Source: Hyphomonas oceanitis SCH89 (lineage in GTDB: Bacteria; Pseudomonadota; Alphaproteobacteria; Caulobacterales; Hyphomonadaceae). From it: 56,524 bases of DNA. The stretch covers positions 1 through 56,524 of the forward strand of contig NZ_ARYL01000027.1 in assembly GCF_000685295.1 (NCBI RefSeq). Reading direction: 5' to 3'. The notes below the pieces were generated by a model. It ran no database searches. It was given only the letters and a program-made list of their open reading frames with translations, and was not told the DNA's origin. The stretch's first letter is position 1, and each line of letters starts with the position of its first letter. This document shows positions 1 to 8,748 of this stretch, in pieces. The translations under genes and the position numbers were made by a program.

Positions 1-36
1 TAAACACTGCAGATCGCGTCAGGCGGTTTTGCGTGT

Positions 37-1386
37 TCACTCTTCACCGATCAGATGCAGACGCGTTTGGCGCCCATCGATGAACCGAACGGTTTTGCCG
101 TCAAAGAACGCGTCATCCTCTGTGCGGAACGGGATTTCCTGCCCCCCCCATTCAGGAACAGCCTTCTTGGCGGCCAGTTCAATGGACCAGGCCGTGTTCG
201 GTCGCAGGCGATAGGTGCCTTTGTCGGATGGTGCCTGGTTGTCCCAGAAGCCAATGGCCGACCCGGCGCCGTGTCCATGATAGCCAATCGGGTGGCTGTA
301 GATCGTTGGCTCAAGACCGGCTGCGATGGCTTTCTGCCGGGCGCGCGCAAGTATCTCGTTGCCTGAGAGGCCGGTCTCGAAGGAGGAGATAAGCGCGTCC
401 TGTACGTCATTGCTGGCCCTCAGACCCGCTTTGAGGCCTTCGGGGGCATCCGTCTCGCCATCCTTCAGGACATAGGCCATGTGCTGCGTATCGGTGTTGA
501 GGCCAAGGTAGACGATCCCGAAATCGATCCAGAGCAGGTCGCCCTTCTCGATAACCGTATCGCCCGCCAGTTCTTCCGGCTCACCTTCCCTGAAAACGCT
601 CACCGAGGTGTGAAACCACGGGGACAGGCCAAGATCCGAAATCTTCTGGCGTGTCCACCAGACAACATCATCTGCCGTGGTCTCGCCCGGTGTGATCACG
701 CGGGAGGAGAAGGCTTCGCCGATGATGCTGTGAGCGGTGCGGACGATCTCGGGATAATACTCCATCTCGCCGGGAATGCGCGTCTCAAGCCATCCGGTGG
801 CGAGTTCGAAACCCGAGACGATACGCTTCTGGTATTCCGGATCAAGCGCAGCATAGAAATCCGTATACTGGCTGCTTGTCAGTCCGTCCGCGAAGGCCGA
901 GGCGGATGACACATTGACGGCGATCTTCTCTGGATTGCGCTCGGCAATGACTTCCGCAAGACGCGCCCATTGATCGTCGCCGCCTTCCGGATTCCAGGCT
1001 GCCTTGAAGAAGTCACCCATGCCATAGCGGCTGACCGTCAGACGCTCTACGGGCTCACCATTGCCGGGGTCACTGAACACAAGCACGGTGCGTCGGCGTG
1101 CCCGCATGCTTGTTGAATTCAGCATCGTGCTCAGCACAGGGTCTTCCATGTATTCGCGGGCGATGATGACCCACATGTCGATCTTGTGTTCGCGCATGAG
1201 GGCTGGGACCACAGTATCGAGGCGTTCGGCCAGCCAGCGGTCGTGGATCTCGGCCTGATCGCGCAGCGACAGGATTTCCGGTGTCTCCGGCGAGAGGCTC
1301 GTCTCGCCCTGTGCAGGCTCATCAGCGTGGGCGGCACCCACGGCAAGCAGTGACAGGGCAGACAGCGCGTAGAGAAAATGGCGCAT
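37..1386 (-). CDS. Secreted M24-family metallopeptidase (Xaa-Pro aminopeptidase-like)
   Basis: The 449-residue product starts with a typical Sec signal peptide (hydrophobic stretch 4-19, likely cut after AHA near residue 21), so it probably acts in the periplasm. The C-terminal half has the creatinase/aminopeptidase pita-bread fold signature. The five metal ligands expected of M24 enzymes can be placed: Asp288 in WIDFG, Asp299 in NTDT, His in the HPIGYHGHGAG loop (about 372), Glu403 in IELA and Glu423 in RTEDD. The region before residue 200 is the non-catalytic N-terminal domain. The start is supported by AAGGA about 8 bases upstream of the ATG. Removal of N-terminal residues next to proline is the family activity; the true substrate is unknown. 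It lies 89 bases downstream of the MFS gene on the same strand and may be read with it. Confidence 0.88.
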   Translation of the reverse strand: MRHFLYALSALSLLAVGAAHADEPAQGETSLSPETPEILSLRDQAEIHDRWLAERLDTVVPALMREHKIDMWVIIAREYMEDPVLSTMLNSTSMRARRRTVLVFSDPGNGEPVERLTVSRYGMGDFFKAAWNPEGGDDQWARLAEVIAERNPEKIAVNVSSASAFADGLTSSQYTDFYAALDPEYQKRIVSGFELATGWLETRIPGEMEYYPEIVRTAHSIIGEAFSSRVITPGETTADDVVWWTRQKISDLGLSPWFHTSVSVFREGEPEELAGDTVIEKGDLLWIDFGIVYLGLNTDTQHMAYVLKDGETDAPEGLKAGLRASNDVQDALISSFETGLSGNEILARARQKAIAAGLEPTIYSHPIGYHGHGAGSAIGFWDNQAPSDKGTYRLRPNTAWSIELAAKKAVPEWGGQEIPFRTEDDAFFDGKTVRFIDGRQTRLHLIGEE

Positions 1387-1475
1387 TGTGGCATTCCTTC
1401 AGAAGATCAGCCCATGGGTAGGATGGACGGTGTTGCAGGGGTTTCGGGGCGGGCAGAAAATCGTTTACCGCCTCA

Positions 1476-3134
1476 CTAGGTCTCGCTTGGCTCAGGCGGG
1501 TTGGTGGCGGGCTTAGGTAATGAATGCGTATCGGCAGATACTTGCCGTTCGATCAGGCGATGCACAACGGGCTTCTGTCCGTCCTTCATCAAGCGCCGTA
1601 TTTCATCGCCAATGTCGGCATCCGCCTTGGTGCGGCGCTGCGTATTGCGCACATAATCGAGCCATGTCGGCACACGATAACGTTCGAGCCATTTGTCCGG
1701 ATCGTTGAGGTCGCGCGCGAGGGTCCACCGGAAGGCGCCGTCGCGGCGGCAGATGCGGCGACGTTCGCGCATGGCCGTCAGAAATTCGGGGATGTTATGT
1801 TCGGCCACCCTGTACTCGACCATGATGACAATCGGGCCGCTGCGCTGTTCAATTGGCAAGACAACATCCGGCTCTTTCCAGCGCCCGAGCGGGTCGAGAT
1901 CAATATCTTCCACTTGCGGCAGTTTCACAAAGAGGCCGACCAACATGCCAAAGGCCTGAAAGCCGGCCGCCGCGAGCAGCGCGTCCCGCACGCCATAGTG
2001 TTCCGACACATAGCCAAACGCGGCGCTGCCGAGCGCCATGCCGCCAAAGGCCGCCATCTGGTAGATCGAGAGGCTACGCGCGACGACCCATCGCGGCGCC
2101 GACAGCTGGATGGCCACGTTGAAGGTGGACAGCGCGAGCACCCAGCCCGCACCGGCAATCATCAGCGCCGGAATGGTGAAGAGGACCGATCCGCTGAGGG
2201 CCGCGCTCGTGACGCCGACAACAAGCGCCGTGGACGACAGCCGGATGATGCCGTCGGTTGACAGGCGCGCCCGCAGGCGGCGGCTCGAAAATGCACCCAG
2301 CACAGCGCCGATACCGAACGCCCCGAGCAGGCCGCCGTAAATCAGCGGGCCGCCTTTGAGCAGTTCCTTGGCCACAAGTGGCATCAGGGCCGGCACAGCG
2401 CTGGCGGCGATTGCAAACAGCGTGGCGCGTAGCAGGGTGATCTGGATTTTGGGGGAAAGCGATACGTATCGCAGGCCGGCCAGGATGGCGATGGACGTGG
2501 GTTCGCGGGGCAGGAGACGGGTGTGCTGCGGCGGCTTCCATTTCAGCAGCACAAAGATCAGTCCGAGATAGCTGAAAGCATTGACCATGAAGGCGGCGGC
2601 CGCCCCTGCCGTGGCAATGATGATGCCGCCAATGCCGGGGCCGACACTGCGGGCGATATTGAAGCCCATGCTGTTGAGCGCCACGGCGCTTGGCAGGACA
2701 GGGCGCGGGACCATGTCACCCACCGAGGCCTGCCAGGCCGGGCTGTTAAAGGCCGTGCCGCAGCCGATCAGGAAGGTGAATGTCAGCAAAAGGGCGGGCG
2801 TCAGGGCGCCCGACCAGGCAAAAAGGGTAAGGCCGACCGAGACAATCAACATGAAGCTCTGCGTGCACAGCATCATGATGCGCCGGTCGAGATTATCAGC
2901 CAGCGCGCCGGCCCAGAGCGAGAAGAGCATGATCGGCAAGGCCGTCGATGCCTGCACAAGGGCCACGTCCGTCGGCGAGTTCGACAGCGTCGTCATCAGC
3001 CATGCGGCGCCGACCGACTGGACCAGGCTGCCGAAGTTTGACGCAAGGTTTGCCAGCCAGACATTCCGGAAAATCGGGATGTTGAAAGGCGAAGGCGGCG
3101 CCTGGGCTACGGAATCGGGTGATATCTGTTCCAC
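1476..3134 (-). CDS. MFS exporter (EntS/DUF894-like) with C-terminal extra domain
   Basis: A 552-residue inner-membrane transporter. Residues 18 to about 420 form the MFS_3/EntS-type fold, with the cytoplasmic motif A loop visible as G76-x3-D80-x3-R84. The remaining ~130 residues are soluble; beginning at about IVIMVEYRV they resemble a dimeric alpha-beta barrel of the antibiotic-biosynthesis-monooxygenase kind, a tail seen in some members of this transporter group. The first codon is GTG without a convincing Shine-Dalgarno, so the exact start is uncertain; homology should begin near residue 18. It follows the RND permease by 51 bases on the same strand, suggesting one efflux operon of adaptor, pump and MFS exporter. 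Substrate cannot be deduced. Confidence 0.85.
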   Translation of the reverse strand: MEQISPDSVAQAPPSPFNIPIFRNVWLANLASNFGSLVQSVGAAWLMTTLSNSPTDVALVQASTALPIMLFSLWAGALADNLDRRIMMLCTQSFMLIVSVGLTLFAWSGALTPALLLTFTFLIGCGTAFNSPAWQASVGDMVPRPVLPSAVALNSMGFNIARSVGPGIGGIIIATAGAAAAFMVNAFSYLGLIFVLLKWKPPQHTRLLPREPTSIAILAGLRYVSLSPKIQITLLRATLFAIAASAVPALMPLVAKELLKGGPLIYGGLLGAFGIGAVLGAFSSRRLRARLSTDGIIRLSSTALVVGVTSAALSGSVLFTIPALMIAGAGWVLALSTFNVAIQLSAPRWVVARSLSIYQMAAFGGMALGSAAFGYVSEHYGVRDALLAAAGFQAFGMLVGLFVKLPQVEDIDLDPLGRWKEPDVVLPIEQRSGPIVIMVEYRVAEHNIPEFLTAMRERRRICRRDGAFRWTLARDLNDPDKWLERYRVPTWLDYVRNTQRRTKADADIGDEIRRLMKDGQKPVVHRLIERQVSADTHSLPKPATNPPEPSET

Positions 3135-3185
3135 ACGCCATTGGTAGTAGCGGTGGCTCAGATCGCAAGAATCTTTGTGCGATCC

Positions 3186-6100
3186 CTATTCAGCGGCGGG
3201 CAGGATCCGGACAGGCTTGTCGTCCTTTTTCACAGATTCGCGAGGTCCCGGTTGGGGATCCGAGGGGGGCTTTCGGGTCACAAAGCGCTTTATTCGGGTC
3301 ATAAGGCGCATTATCTGGCGCCATAGCCAGAGGATAGCTGGAACCAGGACGCGCCGTGTCCAGCGGCCCACGCGGTGGGGCACAAGCAGCCAGACCGGCG
3401 TCACCAGCAGGATCATGAGCGTCGAGAAGGCGAGGCCGAAGACGACCGCGGTTGCCAGCTGCGTCCACCATTCCGAAGAGGCGCTGCCATAGTTGATGGC
3501 ACCGGCGCCGAAATCCACGTTCAGCTGGAAAACCATGGGCAGCAGGCCGCAAATGGTCGTGCCGGTGGTTAGCAGGATGGGGCGGATACGCTGGGCGGCT
3601 GTTGCAATCGCGGCGTATTCGGGCGTGCGTCCATCGCTGCGCAGTCGGTTATAGGTGTCGATCAGAACGATATTGTTGTTCACGACGATACCCGCCAGCG
3701 CCACGATACCCGTGCCGATCATAAGGACCGAGACATAGGGCAGCACGAGCTGGATGCCGACCAGCACGCCGGCCGTGGAGATGATGACGGCCGTGAGCGT
3801 CAGGATGACCTGCCAGAAATTGTTGAACTCCCAGAGCAGGATGACGGCCATCATGAACAGGGCCGCCGCTGCAGCGCCCGCGAAGAATGCGCCAGCATCG
3901 GCGGCGTCTTCATCGGCACCTTCGAAGCGGACTTCCACATCGGACGGTATGTCTTGCTGGGCGATCCAGTCTTTCAGATCGGCGACGATGACGGCGCCTT
4001 CACCCTGGACCCTGGCATTCGCGCGCACATCAACGACTCGCTTGCCATCGCGCCGCTCGATCGAGCTGACTCGTGGGGCAGGCACGCGTTTGACGAACAG
4101 GGAGAGCGGCACATTGCCTGCCGGCGTTGCGATACGCAGTTGGTCGATGGCCGACGCACTCCGGTCGCCTTGCGGGAAGCGGACGCGAATATCGACTTCA
4201 TCGGGCGCATCGTCGGGCCGGTAGCGGCCGACGAGGATACCATTGGTGATCAGCTGAACGGCCGCGCCGACCTGTGACACGTCCACGCCGAACTTGCCGG
4301 CTTCGGCGCGGTCGACTTCGAGCTGGTATTCAATACCAGGCAGCGGGCGGGTGTCGTCAATCTCCTGCACGGTGTCCATGCTGTCGAGCTTGTTGCGCAC
4401 GAGGGCAGCCGTGGCGGCAAGCGCGGGACCGTCCTCCGAGAGGAGGGCGATCTGCACGTCCTTGCCGGCTGGCGGACCCTGTTCGCGGGCCTGGATCTGG
4501 TATTTCAGCGCGGGCACGGTCGACAGGCGCTCGCGCACCGCGATCAGCGTCTTGCGGCCATCATGCACGCCATCATCTGTGGCGAGGTCCAGCAGGATCT
4601 GGCCAATCGTGTCGACAGGCGCACTGCCGCCATCGCGGCTGAAGCCGTCGCTGCCTGGCCCACCCGTGCGTGTGGAGATGTCCTCGATGCCGTTAATGTC
4701 GCGAATGGCCGCTTCGGCGCGCTTCACGAGGTCAGACTGCTCGCTGGCCGAGAGGGCGCCCTGTGCCTGGATGAAGACATAGGCCTGTTCCGGCTCGATA
4801 TCGAGGAAGAGTTCCGATTTGTGGGTTGTGCTGCCAAACCACATGAAGATCAGGATGACTGAGCCGATGGCGACACCTGTCACCATCAAGGGCCGCGCGA
4901 TGAGGCCCTTGACCAGTTTGACGTAACCGCCGAGCCAGCCCTTGGCGAGTTCCGGGTCGGCATCGGCTGCGAGGGCGGCAAGGTCTTCATTGGTGCCGCT
5001 GGGGCGAGCGCCGATCACCGAGCCAAGCACGGGCAGGAAGATAAGCGCCATCACCAGCGAGGCCGTCAGAACGAAGATCAGCGTGATCGGCAGATAGGCC
5101 ATGAACTTGCCGGGCATCGAGTTCCAGAACAGGAACGGCACGAAGGCCGCGAGCGTGGTCGCGTTGGAGGCAACAACAGGCCAGAACATGCGCTTGCCGG
5201 CGAGGCCATAGGCTTCCTTGCGGTTCAGGCCTTCAGCCATTTTCCGGTCAGCATATTCCGTCACGACGATAGCGCCGTCGACGAGGATACCAACCGCGAT
5301 CACCATGCCGAACATGACCATCATGTTGATCGTGTAGCCAAAGGCGCCAAGGATCAGGAAGGCCATCACGAACGAGGCCGGGATCGAGATGCCGACCAGA
5401 AGGGCCGAGCGCCAGCCGAGGGCGGCGACGCAGATGATCATCACGAGCAGCACGGCGGCGACGATGGAGCTTTGCAGCTGGCCGAGCTGTTCGCCGATCA
5501 TTTCAGATGCGTCAGACGTGACCTGCGCGCGGATCGTCGAGGGCCAGGACTTTTCCTCGTCAGCAATCTCACTCCGCACGAAATTGGCGGTGTCGAGAAT
5601 ATTGGCGCCGGTGCGCTTGATGACTTCGACAAGAATGGCGGGCTGGCCGTTGAAGGTCGCATAGCTGGTCGCGTCCTTGTACGTCCGGCGCACCTGCGCG
5701 ACGTCCGAGAGCGTAACCACCGAATTGGCCGTCCGGCGGATCGGCAGGTCGAGCGCGTCCTTCGCGGTGCGGATCAGGCCGGGCACCTTGACGGCAAAGC
5801 TGCCCTCGCCAGTGTCGATCTGGCCAGCTGGCACCAGCTGGTTATTGGCGGATACGACCTGCAGGATTTCCTGATAGGAAATATTGTATGCTTCGAGTTT
5901 TACAGGATCGACGATGATTTCCAGAACGTCGTCGCGGCGGCCGACGATGCGGGCCTCAAGGATGCCGGCATTGCGTTCGAGCCGGTCCTGAAGGTCTTCG
6001 GCAATGTCGTTGAGGCCGCGTTCCGGCGCGTCGCCATACAGGTTCACGATCATCATCGGGAACTGGGCGGCGTTGAATTCGGTGATGATCGGCTCGCGCG

Positions 6101-6470
6101 CGTCGGCGGGGAAATAGCGCTTGGCCATGTCCACCTTGTCCTTCACGTCCAGCACGGCCTGGTCGATATCGGTATCAATCTCGAATTCCAGCACGAGCTG
6201 GCCGGCGCCTTCAGCGCCATAGCCACGGAAGGTCTTCAGGCCTTCCAGAGACTGGATTTCCTGTTCGATCGGTTTGACCAGCAAGCGCTCGGAATCTTCC
6301 GGCGTCACGCCGACCAGCGGTACAGTGATGCTGACAAAGGGAATCTGGATGTCCGGGTCAGCTTCCTTGGGCAGGCCGATATAGGTGACCGTACCGGCAA
6401 TGATGGCGCAGAACAGAATGGCGAGCACCATGCGTGCCCGCCCAATGGCGCCGTCGATCAAACTGTTCAT
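3186..6470 (-). CDS. RND efflux permease (AcrB/HAE family)
   Basis: This 1094-residue proton-driven inner-membrane pump has the usual two repeats of one N-terminal helix, a large periplasmic domain and a bundle of five to six helices. The second half carries the TM10-type motif VVNNNIVLID. In TM4 the normally paired acidic residues appear as Val397-Asp398-Gly399, so one of the two proton-relay aspartates of AcrB is replaced by glycine; this variant marks a known HAE-like subgroup rather than a damaged gene. The ATG overlaps the stop of the adaptor gene (ATGA), so translation is coupled. No TolC-type outer membrane factor is present nearby; it must be supplied from elsewhere. The last ~60 residues are basic and proline-rich. 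Confidence 0.93.
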   Translation of the reverse strand: MNSLIDGAIGRARMVLAILFCAIIAGTVTYIGLPKEADPDIQIPFVSITVPLVGVTPEDSERLLVKPIEQEIQSLEGLKTFRGYGAEGAGQLVLEFEIDTDIDQAVLDVKDKVDMAKRYFPADAREPIITEFNAAQFPMMIVNLYGDAPERGLNDIAEDLQDRLERNAGILEARIVGRRDDVLEIIVDPVKLEAYNISYQEILQVVSANNQLVPAGQIDTGEGSFAVKVPGLIRTAKDALDLPIRRTANSVVTLSDVAQVRRTYKDATSYATFNGQPAILVEVIKRTGANILDTANFVRSEIADEEKSWPSTIRAQVTSDASEMIGEQLGQLQSSIVAAVLLVMIICVAALGWRSALLVGISIPASFVMAFLILGAFGYTINMMVMFGMVIAVGILVDGAIVVTEYADRKMAEGLNRKEAYGLAGKRMFWPVVASNATTLAAFVPFLFWNSMPGKFMAYLPITLIFVLTASLVMALIFLPVLGSVIGARPSGTNEDLAALAADADPELAKGWLGGYVKLVKGLIARPLMVTGVAIGSVILIFMWFGSTTHKSELFLDIEPEQAYVFIQAQGALSASEQSDLVKRAEAAIRDINGIEDISTRTGGPGSDGFSRDGGSAPVDTIGQILLDLATDDGVHDGRKTLIAVRERLSTVPALKYQIQAREQGPPAGKDVQIALLSEDGPALAATAALVRNKLDSMDTVQEIDDTRPLPGIEYQLEVDRAEAGKFGVDVSQVGAAVQLITNGILVGRYRPDDAPDEVDIRVRFPQGDRSASAIDQLRIATPAGNVPLSLFVKRVPAPRVSSIERRDGKRVVDVRANARVQGEGAVIVADLKDWIAQQDIPSDVEVRFEGADEDAADAGAFFAGAAAAALFMMAVILLWEFNNFWQVILTLTAVIISTAGVLVGIQLVLPYVSVLMIGTGIVALAGIVVNNNIVLIDTYNRLRSDGRTPEYAAIATAAQRIRPILLTTGTTICGLLPMVFQLNVDFGAGAINYGSASSEWWTQLATAVVFGLAFSTLMILLVTPVWLLVPHRVGRWTRRVLVPAILWLWRQIMRLMTRIKRFVTRKPPSDPQPGPRESVKKDDKPVRILPAAE

Positions 6471-7543
6471 CGTTGCGCTCCACCCGACATGACTGGCTTA
6501 ACCTTGACCCCTTCATTGAGATAGTCCTGCCCCATCGAGATGATGCGGACTGTGTCAGGCAGGCCCGTCACCCAGGCGCCGCCCGGACCTTCGTCGACGA
6601 TCCGTACGGGGGCAAAGCGGACTGTATTGTCTGCCTCGACATAGCGGACGCCGAGTTCGCCGCTGTCTGAAAGGGTCAGCAGGGCTGGCGAGATCAGCGT
6701 GGCCGGCGTGGTGCCAATCGGGACCAGCAGTGAGGCAGAGACACCTGCGGCGAGCGTGGCGTCGCCTGAGTCAATCTCGGCTTCAATGATGAAGGTCCGT
6801 GTCTGGTCACTGGCCGTGCGCGACACATAGCGGATGCGCGCGGGATAGGATTCGCCGCTGGCCAGCTTGGCGGTAGCTTCCATGCCGGGCTTCAGCTGGA
6901 CGGCATAATCTTCTGCAACTTCGGCTGCGACGATGACGGGGGTCATGTCGACCAGCACACCGCAGGCGCCGCCGGGGCCGAGATAGTCGCCGGCTTCGGC
7001 AAGCTGGGTCTCGAACACGCCATCGAAGGGCGCGCGTACCTGGGTCTTGCCGAGTTCGACCTTGGCTGAGTTGAGGGCTGCTTCTGTGGCGTCGAGCGAG
7101 GCCTTCGCGGCGGCTTCCTGGTTGGCAGGCGTCAGGCCTTTGGATGCCAGCGTACGGGCGGCTTCATAATCGATGCGGGCGGAATCGCGCCGGGCCTGCG
7201 CTTCGCTGACACGGGCGGAGCGGGCCTCGACATCCAGGCCGCAGAGCAGGGCGCCCTTGCGGACAAAGCTGCCTTCTTTTGCCGGGGTGGAGATAACGGT
7301 ACCCGTCGTGCCGGCCTTGACCGTGACCGACTTGTCGGGCGCGGTGCGGCCTTTGGCTTCCAGCATGATCGCGTGCGGCGCTGTGGAGACTTCTTCCACA
7401 ATTGCGTCAGGCGTTTTCACGGACGTATCGACGGCGGCTGCTTCAGTTTGGGAGCTGATACTGCCGCGCATGACGCTGCGGATGCCGAAATAGGCGAGAA
7501 GGACGACCAGAAGGCTGAGAGCGATGTAGGCGGAACGGTTCAC
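6467..7543 (-). CDS. RND efflux periplasmic adaptor (membrane fusion protein)
   Basis: A 358-residue adaptor linking the adjacent RND pump to an outer-membrane channel. Residues 7-22 are a single membrane anchor; there is no lipobox. The split lipoyl/barrel-sandwich domain is recognisable around residues 80-105 and again after the Ala/Glu-rich helical hairpin (about 108-165), followed by a beta-barrel region. It is first in the minus-strand unit and its TGA overlaps the pump's ATG. The 176 bases upstream separate it from the ZntB-like gene and show no clear promoter or operator that I can identify. Confidence 0.92.
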   Translation of the reverse strand: MNRSAYIALSLLVVLLAYFGIRSVMRGSISSQTEAAAVDTSVKTPDAIVEEVSTAPHAIMLEAKGRTAPDKSVTVKAGTTGTVISTPAKEGSFVRKGALLCGLDVEARSARVSEAQARRDSARIDYEAARTLASKGLTPANQEAAAKASLDATEAALNSAKVELGKTQVRAPFDGVFETQLAEAGDYLGPGGACGVLVDMTPVIVAAEVAEDYAVQLKPGMEATAKLASGESYPARIRYVSRTASDQTRTFIIEAEIDSGDATLAAGVSASLLVPIGTTPATLISPALLTLSDSGELGVRYVEADNTVRFAPVRIVDEGPGGAWVTGLPDTVRIISMGQDYLNEGVKVKPVMSGGAQR

Positions 7544-7719
7544 GGGTGATAACTTTCTGGGAGCTGACTATAGCCAATATAGGTCGATACGTCGCCGGGA
7601 TAAGCGCCGTTTCAACCTTAACTACACGAACAGCATTGAATTATGACAAACCGCGTGCGTCGTTTTCACGCTAGCCTGAAAGCTATGGTTAACAAATGCC
7701 CTAAGGGAAGGGCGTCGGA

Positions 7720-8748
7720 TCAGATCCAGCGACGCCATCGGAAGATGGCCAGCATGATACCCGTAGCCAGCGCCAGCGAGCCGATTAAGATGCTGAAAGC
7801 CATCGGGCTATTCACGCCCGGAATTCCCCCGACATTGACCCCGAACAGGCCTGTCACGAAGCTGATCGGCAGGAACACCGCCGACAGGATGGACAGCACG
7901 AACAGGCGCTGGTTCATCATGTCGGATCGCTCTTCCATCACCTGTTCCTGCAACACGATGGAGCGTTCACGAATGGCATCCAGGTCTTCCGCGAGGCGTG
8001 TCACCCGGTCGACGGACTCGCGCAGGTAAAGCACGTCCGTATCCGTGAAGAAGCCCGCCGCGCTGCCCTCGCGCACCAGTTGGGACAAGGCTTCGCGCTG
8101 GGGCACGATATAGCGGCGCAGGGCGAGAACCTTGCGCCGGAATTCCGAAAGCGTGGCCCGACCGAGCCGAATGGCGGGATCAAGGATTTCATCCTCGTAG
8201 CCATCACAATGCTCGTCGAAGGTAGCAATCTCGGGTTCCATCCGGTCGGTCAATGCATTGGCGAGCGCCGATACGAGGCCACCTGTCGAGGCCGGGGCTT
8301 CGCCCGCTTTCACCAATGCCTCGACATCGCGCGAGGCCTGCACGGGGCGTGATCGGAGCGTGATCAGCATGCTTTCACTGGCCCACATGCGCAGGGCGAT
8401 CATGTCTTCCAGATCCGCGCCGTCATTGAGGTTCACGCCGCGCAAATTGATCAGGAAGCCGTTGCCATGGCGTGTCGATCGTGGGCGCGTTTCTTCCTGA
8501 AGCAGGGATTGCACGGCGACCTTGTCGATGCCGCTCTTGCGATAGAGCCAGCCTTGCGTTTGCCGAGACAGGCGGTTGAGATGCAGCCAGACGCGTGGAT
8601 AGGTGGCCAATTCGCCTGAAATCACGTCTTCCCATTTGAGGGGGGTGGCCGCGCCATCCGCCGTAAACCCGAAACCAAACAGAAACGGATCGATGCCGAG
8701 GACATCGTCCGAATCCGCATTGGTAACGGGGGCAGGTTCGATGATCAT
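7720..8748 (-). CDS. ZntB/CorA-type divalent metal transporter
   Basis: A 342-residue protein with the long cytoplasmic helical N-domain and two C-terminal transmembrane helices of the CorA superfamily. The pore signature is Gly303-Val304-Asn305 followed by VGGIPG. CorA magnesium channels carry GMN, whereas ZntB-type proteins have GxN followed by GG(I/M)PG, so this is assigned to the ZntB side (zinc or another divalent cation). The basic C-terminal tail FRWRRW is typical. Its ATG directly abuts the stop of the amidase gene with no base between, so the two are probably co-transcribed, amidase first. Confidence 0.9.
   Translation of the reverse strand: MIIEPAPVTNADSDDVLGIDPFLFGFGFTADGAATPLKWEDVISGELATYPRVWLHLNRLSRQTQGWLYRKSGIDKVAVQSLLQEETRPRSTRHGNGFLINLRGVNLNDGADLEDMIALRMWASESMLITLRSRPVQASRDVEALVKAGEAPASTGGLVSALANALTDRMEPEIATFDEHCDGYEDEILDPAIRLGRATLSEFRRKVLALRRYIVPQREALSQLVREGSAAGFFTDTDVLYLRESVDRVTRLAEDLDAIRERSIVLQEQVMEERSDMMNQRLFVLSILSAVFLPISFVTGLFGVNVGGIPGVNSPMAFSILIGSLALATGIMLAIFRWRRWI

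Noticed and set aside
1..36. Gene remnant at the left edge
   Set aside because: Only 36 bases before the peptidase stop; no frame or motif can be assigned.
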